A stretch of 64,000 bases of DNA from Trissonchulus latispiculum (lineage: Eukaryota > Nematoda > Enoplea > Enoplida > Ironidae): NCBI GenBank assembly GCA_030248195.1, contig JASAND010010586.1:1-64000 (forward strand), given 5' to 3'. The position numbers and the translations under genes were made by a program. The notes beneath the pieces were generated by a model. The model worked only from the letters and a program-made list of their open reading frames with translations. It was not told the origin of the DNA and did not search any database. Below, in pieces: positions 59,145 through 64,000 of the stretch; position 1 is the first letter of the stretch, and each line of letters opens with the position of its first letter.

Positions 59145-62100
59145 ATAGAAAAATTTTAGCGCCTGCTAAAATACAAGATGGAGAAGAGATGCTACCGTAA
59201 TTCAATAGTTGAAAGTTAAAAAGAATTTCAAAGGTAAACATAGATTTCACACAATTCCCATGAGACCAGTTATGAGCCACGTATCCTGGCACGTTTACCC
59301 ATGGTTAAAATAAAGAAACCACAAATAGAAGTTAAGAGAAATTAAAGTTAGAAAAGTGGTAGCAAAGTGGAAGTCATAGACAGGCGAAGTATAGCGAAAC
59401 ACAGGGAGAATAAAGTAAACGAAACAATACAGTAAGTAGTTGCAACCAAACTAAGTATAGCGAAAATAAGTAACCAGAAATAGAAAAGGGAAAGAGAACG
59501 ACCCACATAGAAAAGGTAATATACCCAAAAAGCCACTATTAATAGAAAACAGTAAAGAGTAGAAATACAACAATTATTCATACATTCATGGCCCTTCAAC
59601 AATCATACTTTCATACATACAAATCAAACACGCATTATATCAATTTTTAGAAAACAACAAACAATACAGAGTTTACGGCCAATCACTACTATACAAAACT
59701 ACAAGAAAACTACCTAAACTATACAAAGTTCACAAAATCCTAGCTAACAAATACAAGATTCACAAATACAAAACGTAGATAGGTTAATTTTTACATCATA
59801 TATCAAACTACTTTTCAAAAGTCAAAAACTAACCTAACTAACCACAACATTCAATATCCTAACTAAACTATACAACAAAAGTTATCCTATACACGACAAA
59901 ACATAGAATCAATACACATAAAATAAAGTAAAGACTATTGCAAACAAAGAAACATTTTCATCTATTAAGAATGTTTTTAACCAAAAGTTTTAAAGATCTA
60001 GCGCACGGACCTTCCTCCGCCGCATAAAAAATAAAGATCACCTGATCTTTCCAAGAAAACAAGAGAAAACACAAATACGTATATATAGCTACCAAAATTA
60101 AAGCACATACATATATAGGGGAAAAATATGGGGAAGGGGTTACATAACTAGACGAATCAAAGTTTACGAACGAATCATACAGTAAAATATATATAGCAAA
60201 AATAACTGTACATGGCATAGAAATAAAGCACAACATTATGACCGATCAATGGCAAAAATTATAAGGCATAGTACCGGCAAAAAATTAAGGCAAAGACGAT
60301 TAGAAAAACACACAAACAAGCAATTATGCATAGAATGAACAAACAAAATTAAAATTATATAGTGTCCATAAATTTGCAGCATCGTTGTTGTAGTTGTAGA
60401 ATTTAAGGTGTAATTTAGGGTGATAGTTTTCTGGTTTCACCGTAGGATGAGTTCAAACCCGTATGAACTCTACTCTGGATCGCAGCTGTATCTTCAGAAG
60501 ACATCGAATTTAGCTGTTGTTATATCCGTAGTTGTAGTCGAATTAAAAACACATACATTTATAATATATTGGCTATACAGAGCCGACAATGCAATCAAAA
60601 GATAGGAAAGAGAAAGTAGTTAAAAGCGAACGCTAAAGAAGAAGAGCTCTAGAAAGAGAAAATCTTTGAGAAGATAAAGAGAAAATAGAATAAAATGTCA
60701 TTTTATACTAATTAACTAGTAATTCATAACTATTCATAGTGCATCGCGTAGGAAAAATACGATTATCATCGAAAACAACAACATACAAATAAACATAACA
60801 TTATCAATGGGATTAGCTGAAAACAAAAATTAACCAATGAAGGTGACCATAATGATTAAGCAACCGTACGTATACAACCATACAAAATAAGTAAAGCATA
60901 TAGGTAACAAGAAAACAAATTAATAACGCAAATATTTTTAGGTTTTTCCGAATATTGCTTTTTTAGGATTTTCTGAATATGCATAACAAACTCCAAATAC
61001 AAAATTAACCACTACGAACTATCAAATCAACTAGCACTTCTGTACACGTTTACATGACTACAAGAAAAATCGAACAAAACTAATAACTATACAAACTAGC
61101 ATATACCGACTAATTAATTAGCTATCATACAAAGTTACTACCGAATATTGTGATCACCGAAAGCAAATACTAATACTGCGCAATAAAGATTCCGCTTGTT
61201 TTCCGCATTTTACGCTTGTTAAGTCCGTCACAATTAAGGAATCACCAAAAATTCCAAAATACGTCTACCGTCTATACTACTATCGTCATGAGGCTTTTAA
61301 ATCCATAAACCCGTAAACCACATTATGCCTCAAAAAAGTCACTAAATGCTATCGTCGTGAAATATTAAACCAAATCCGTTTACAACTCCGTTTTACAAAC
61401 TTGAACATGACGTTTAGACCTCTTTGCACGCAACTGTTTAAACTCGTCCATGAAAATGTCAAAACTAATGATTAGGATTTGAGTTGGATGAGTCACGGTT
61501 TAAACTAGAAAGCGAGCCAGAAAGTTCGCACTCAGCCAAACCAATGACTCTATTGCGTAGATTGTCCAGAAAGACAACTCACCAACGTAGGTAGGAATGT
61601 TAAAAACCGACAAAAAGAAAAGGGAAAAATGATTAGACTTAAGATGGAATTAAACCCTTTTGTGCATAGTATTCAGCTAATGAGGATTTTCGTTTTACAC
61701 GTCTGTCCAGAAAAGGTAATTCGTCAGTATGTTTCGCAAAAGATGGAATTGAAGTTTTCGGCCACATTGAACGTTGACAATTAGTTTTCATCAGAAGAAG
61801 TTTTCACACTTTTAAAGATGGAATGACCGTTGTCGTATGGCTTACAGATGATCCAGAAAGATCGCTCGCAGTCATATCAGCAGTGACGTTTTGAGATGGC
61901 AGGGCTACGGTTGCATGGCTCACAGACGATCCAAAAAGATCGCTCGCAGACATATCAACAGTGCCTACCTGAGATGATTGTTGGATTAGGTTGTCCTGAA
62001 AAGTTACCTTCCATTCATTCAACGTGAGCTGATCGTTCGGTGGCAAGTTTGCTATTGCTGGTGCCGTCTACGACGTCGCGCTTCTCGCTGTCGATCTACC

Positions 62101-62449
62101 GCATTTTTCGTTTGTGTTGGTCCGGATTTTCCTGTTCCTTGGAGTCCGAAACCATGTCATGCTGGCGATTCATAGCAGAGACTTTGAGACCACTGATCAG
62201 AGAAGGCCAGAAACCAATACAAAATTAGGACTAAATAGAAAACAAAACAAGTGACATAAAAATTTCCTAAAAAAGAAAAAAAGTTGAGGTGAAAAGAGGA
62301 GAAAAAATTTAAATCACCAAATACCAAGAAAACTTTTAAGAAACATCGAAAAGAGAAAGGGTCAAGAAATTTGAACTTTCAAGAGAAAAACCGTTGAAAA
62401 GGCGACGACATTGCTTACAGTTGTGCAAAAATAGTGCCGTACAAGATGT
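59145..62449 (-). other. 3.3 kb tail between integrase and 3' LTR
   Basis: AT-rich. On the minus strand two hydrophobic ORFs (60236-59958, 59602-59348, about 90 aa each, several Phe/Leu/Ile runs) and one Ser/Thr ORF (62046-61804) with an internal repeat (MSASDLFGSSVSH and MTASDLSGSSVSH). No furin site, signal-peptide-plus-ectodomain layout or known envelope motif was found. Confidence 0.45.
61804..62046 (-). CDS. Short ORF with internal repeat, 3' of integrase
   Basis: 80 codons with two copies of a ~27-residue unit (M-S/T-A-S-D-L...GSSVSH-T/A-T/T-V). Position between pol and LTR suggests an accessory ORF, perhaps a remnant; an Arg-rich stretch lies just upstream in another frame. No function assigned. 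Confidence 0.3.
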   Translation of the reverse strand: MPPNDQLTLNEWKVTFQDNLIQQSSQVGTVDMSASDLFGSSVSHATVALPSQNVTADMTASDLSGSSVSHTTTVIPSLKV

Positions 62450-63997
62450 TCAAATTAAAAATCTGACCTTATCGAATGAAAACAAGTTTCCTACAGGTGC
62501 CATAAGTGCATCTGGTGCTTTAGTGCTAGATGGTGTTGCTACTACTACATATTCTACACTAGCAGTTTCGTCTTGTTCGTCTGTGTTAGTCACGTCAGTA
62601 TTAGTTGTTTCGTGATGTTCCATTTCATTTGTATCCGCTTGTACTTGTTCTTCTAATTCGCCGTTACTATCCCCTTGCTTTTCCACTACACCGGGCGAAG
62701 CTTTTTCCTCAGGCTTTTCAAATTCCAGATCTTGAAATTGTTCTACTGTATCTTCAGTATATTCTGGATGTACATCTGGTAACTTCTTTAGTCGATTTAC
62801 ATGAATTGGTTTACTAATCTTTCCTGTCTGTAAACACCTTAGTCGAACATTTTGCTCTGAAATCCGTTCCACAATGCGAAATGGTCCGTCATATTTTGGA
62901 GCTAATTTAGCCATATGTCCTTGTGGTACAGGTACTTGTGAAATATTTCGCATAACTAGCTGTCCTACTTCAAAATGCTTTATACGTACTTTCTGATCGT
63001 ACCTTTGCTTAACTAACTCACTCTTATCCTTAATTATCCTAGCAGTTAATTCCCAATTTTCCGTTAATTGACGCATCGCTGACGTTTTGTACGCATTTAA
63101 AGAAGTCACAGGTTTATCAAGTTTGTCGAAAAGTAAATCTTCAGGAACAGTGCAATCACGACCAAAAAGTAGAAAATACGGAGTATCCTGTATAGTCGAA
63201 TGAAAAGATGTTCGATAAGCGTGCATAGCAAAAGCGAGTTTCATGTCCCAGTCCTTTTGTGACGTATCGATATACTTCTTAATAATTTCACGTATAGTAC
63301 CGTTAACCCGTTCTACAAGTCCGTTAGATTGTGGATGATATGCCGTCGTACGTAACTTAGTAGTTCCTAGCAACTTAAAGAATGTATTTGTCACTTCGGA
63401 TTGAAAATTAGGGCCTTGATCTGTAACTACTTCCTTAGGTACACCATAGCGTAAGACAAACTCGTATAAAAGCGTACGTATTAGCGTTTCTGACTTTTCG
63501 TTCCTTAGAGGCCAAGCTTCTGCCCAACGCGTCAAGTGATCTATCAAAACAAGAACACAGACCTTTTGATTCTTACTCGTAGGAAAATGACAAACGTCTA
63601 GGTAAACCCTTTCAAATGGCTTAGTTACAGGTGGATAGGGCTTCATAGGAGCCTGTGGATTTCTTGGACCAATCGTAAATTTATTGCATACTATACAATT
63701 ACGTACGTATCTAGTCACGTCTGTTGATAAAGTCGGCCAATAATACTTCGTAGCTATCTTATAAATGGTTTGGGGTACACCTAAGTGTCCTCCAGTATCT
63801 GGTGCACTATGATACTGATACAGCATGTAATTTCGATACTTCTGAGGTACACAGGTAGTTCTAGGTAACGCATATCGTCTACGTCCATGAGCGTCTATGT
63901 GATGTCTATACAAAATCCCGTTTTCAAGCACGAAATCATCCTCGAGACGGATTAAACGCCAAACTTTTTCATCAGTTGTTAAACGTCCCGTTTCCAT
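62450..63997 (-). CDS. Ty3/Gypsy pol, integrase part (runs off the window)
   Basis: Minus-strand ORF of 515 codons, open at the window edge. Zinc-binding HHCC: His63, His71, Cys101, Cys104. Catalytic DDE: Asp134 (YLDVC), Asp193 (VVTDQGPNF) and Glu229 (NGLVERVNG), with exactly 35 residues between the last two, the D,D-35-E spacing of retroviral-type integrases. A GPF (370-372) module and an acidic tail follow. No chromodomain. Protease, RT and RNase H would lie beyond 64 kb. The frame is intact over its whole length, so the copy may be young. Confidence 0.93.
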   Translation of the reverse strand: METGRLTTDEKVWRLIRLEDDFVLENGILYRHHIDAHGRRRYALPRTTCVPQKYRNYMLYQYHSAPDTGGHLGVPQTIYKIATKYYWPTLSTDVTRYVRNCIVCNKFTIGPRNPQAPMKPYPPVTKPFERVYLDVCHFPTSKNQKVCVLVLIDHLTRWAEAWPLRNEKSETLIRTLLYEFVLRYGVPKEVVTDQGPNFQSEVTNTFFKLLGTTKLRTTAYHPQSNGLVERVNGTIREIIKKYIDTSQKDWDMKLAFAMHAYRTSFHSTIQDTPYFLLFGRDCTVPEDLLFDKLDKPVTSLNAYKTSAMRQLTENWELTARIIKDKSELVKQRYDQKVRIKHFEVGQLVMRNISQVPVPQGHMAKLAPKYDGPFRIVERISEQNVRLRCLQTGKISKPIHVNRLKKLPDVHPEYTEDTVEQFQDLEFEKPEEKASPGVVEKQGDSNGELEEQVQADTNEMEHHETTNTDVTNTDEQDETASVEYVVVATPSSTKAPDALMAPVGNLFSFDKVRFLI

Positions 63998-64000
63998 ATA

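Overview
This is a window of nuclear DNA from an invertebrate animal. It is AT-rich and intron-rich, packed with small non-autonomous transposons and CA/TA microsatellites, and has metazoan-type splice sites. It carries one large channel gene of the animal DEG/ENaC/ASIC superfamily. I cannot name the species from the sequence.

The main result is a gene I could assemble by hand on the minus strand from about 45.58 kb down to 8.83 kb. It has 19 coding exons with GT/AG junctions. The phases agree at all 18 introns, and the total is 2,640 bp including the stop (879 codons). The product has both hallmarks of a DEG/ENaC subunit: an N-terminal His-Gly and TM1 exon followed by an FPAV..CN segment, and a C-terminal LLSDIG...LGMS...E TM2 exon. 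Between them lies an unusual insert of about 350 residues made of five consecutive symmetric phase 1-1 exons. These are two copies of a cysteine-rich module I do not recognise, a short linker, and two EGF-like modules.

Layout, left to right. 1-5.28 kb: two full copies and one truncated copy of a ~1,964 bp unit that looks like an LTR plus a frame-broken gag-like ORF full of G and C runs. 5.3-8.8 kb: a small inverted-repeat element, another copy of a ~300 bp dispersed segment, and otherwise nothing recognised. 8.8-45.6 kb: the channel gene. Its introns hold the other features: a piggyBac-like TTAA foldback (10.7-12.3 kb), a nest of TTAA and hAT-like elements (12.8-20.4 kb), a possible Penelope-like remnant with a hammerhead-like motif (20.7-21.3 kb), a TA-flanked element (24.5-25.6 kb), a 2 kb palindrome (28.9-30.8 kb), a nested Thr/Ala-rich mucin-like ORF on the same strand (32.4-36.7 kb), and several foldback MITEs. 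45.8-57 kb: intergenic foldbacks, including a TTAA element split by a tRNA-headed SINE and a CCGG-dense palindrome, plus microsatellites. 57-64 kb: a broken ORF, a plus-strand LTR with a gag start, and a minus-strand Ty3/Gypsy element (LTR, polypurine tract, a 3.3 kb tail, integrase) that has landed inside that gag and runs off the window.

All transposons I can delimit near the channel gene lie in introns or outside it, and none breaks a coding exon. Element boundaries, gene phases and motifs were read by eye. Family names rest on motifs, not searches.
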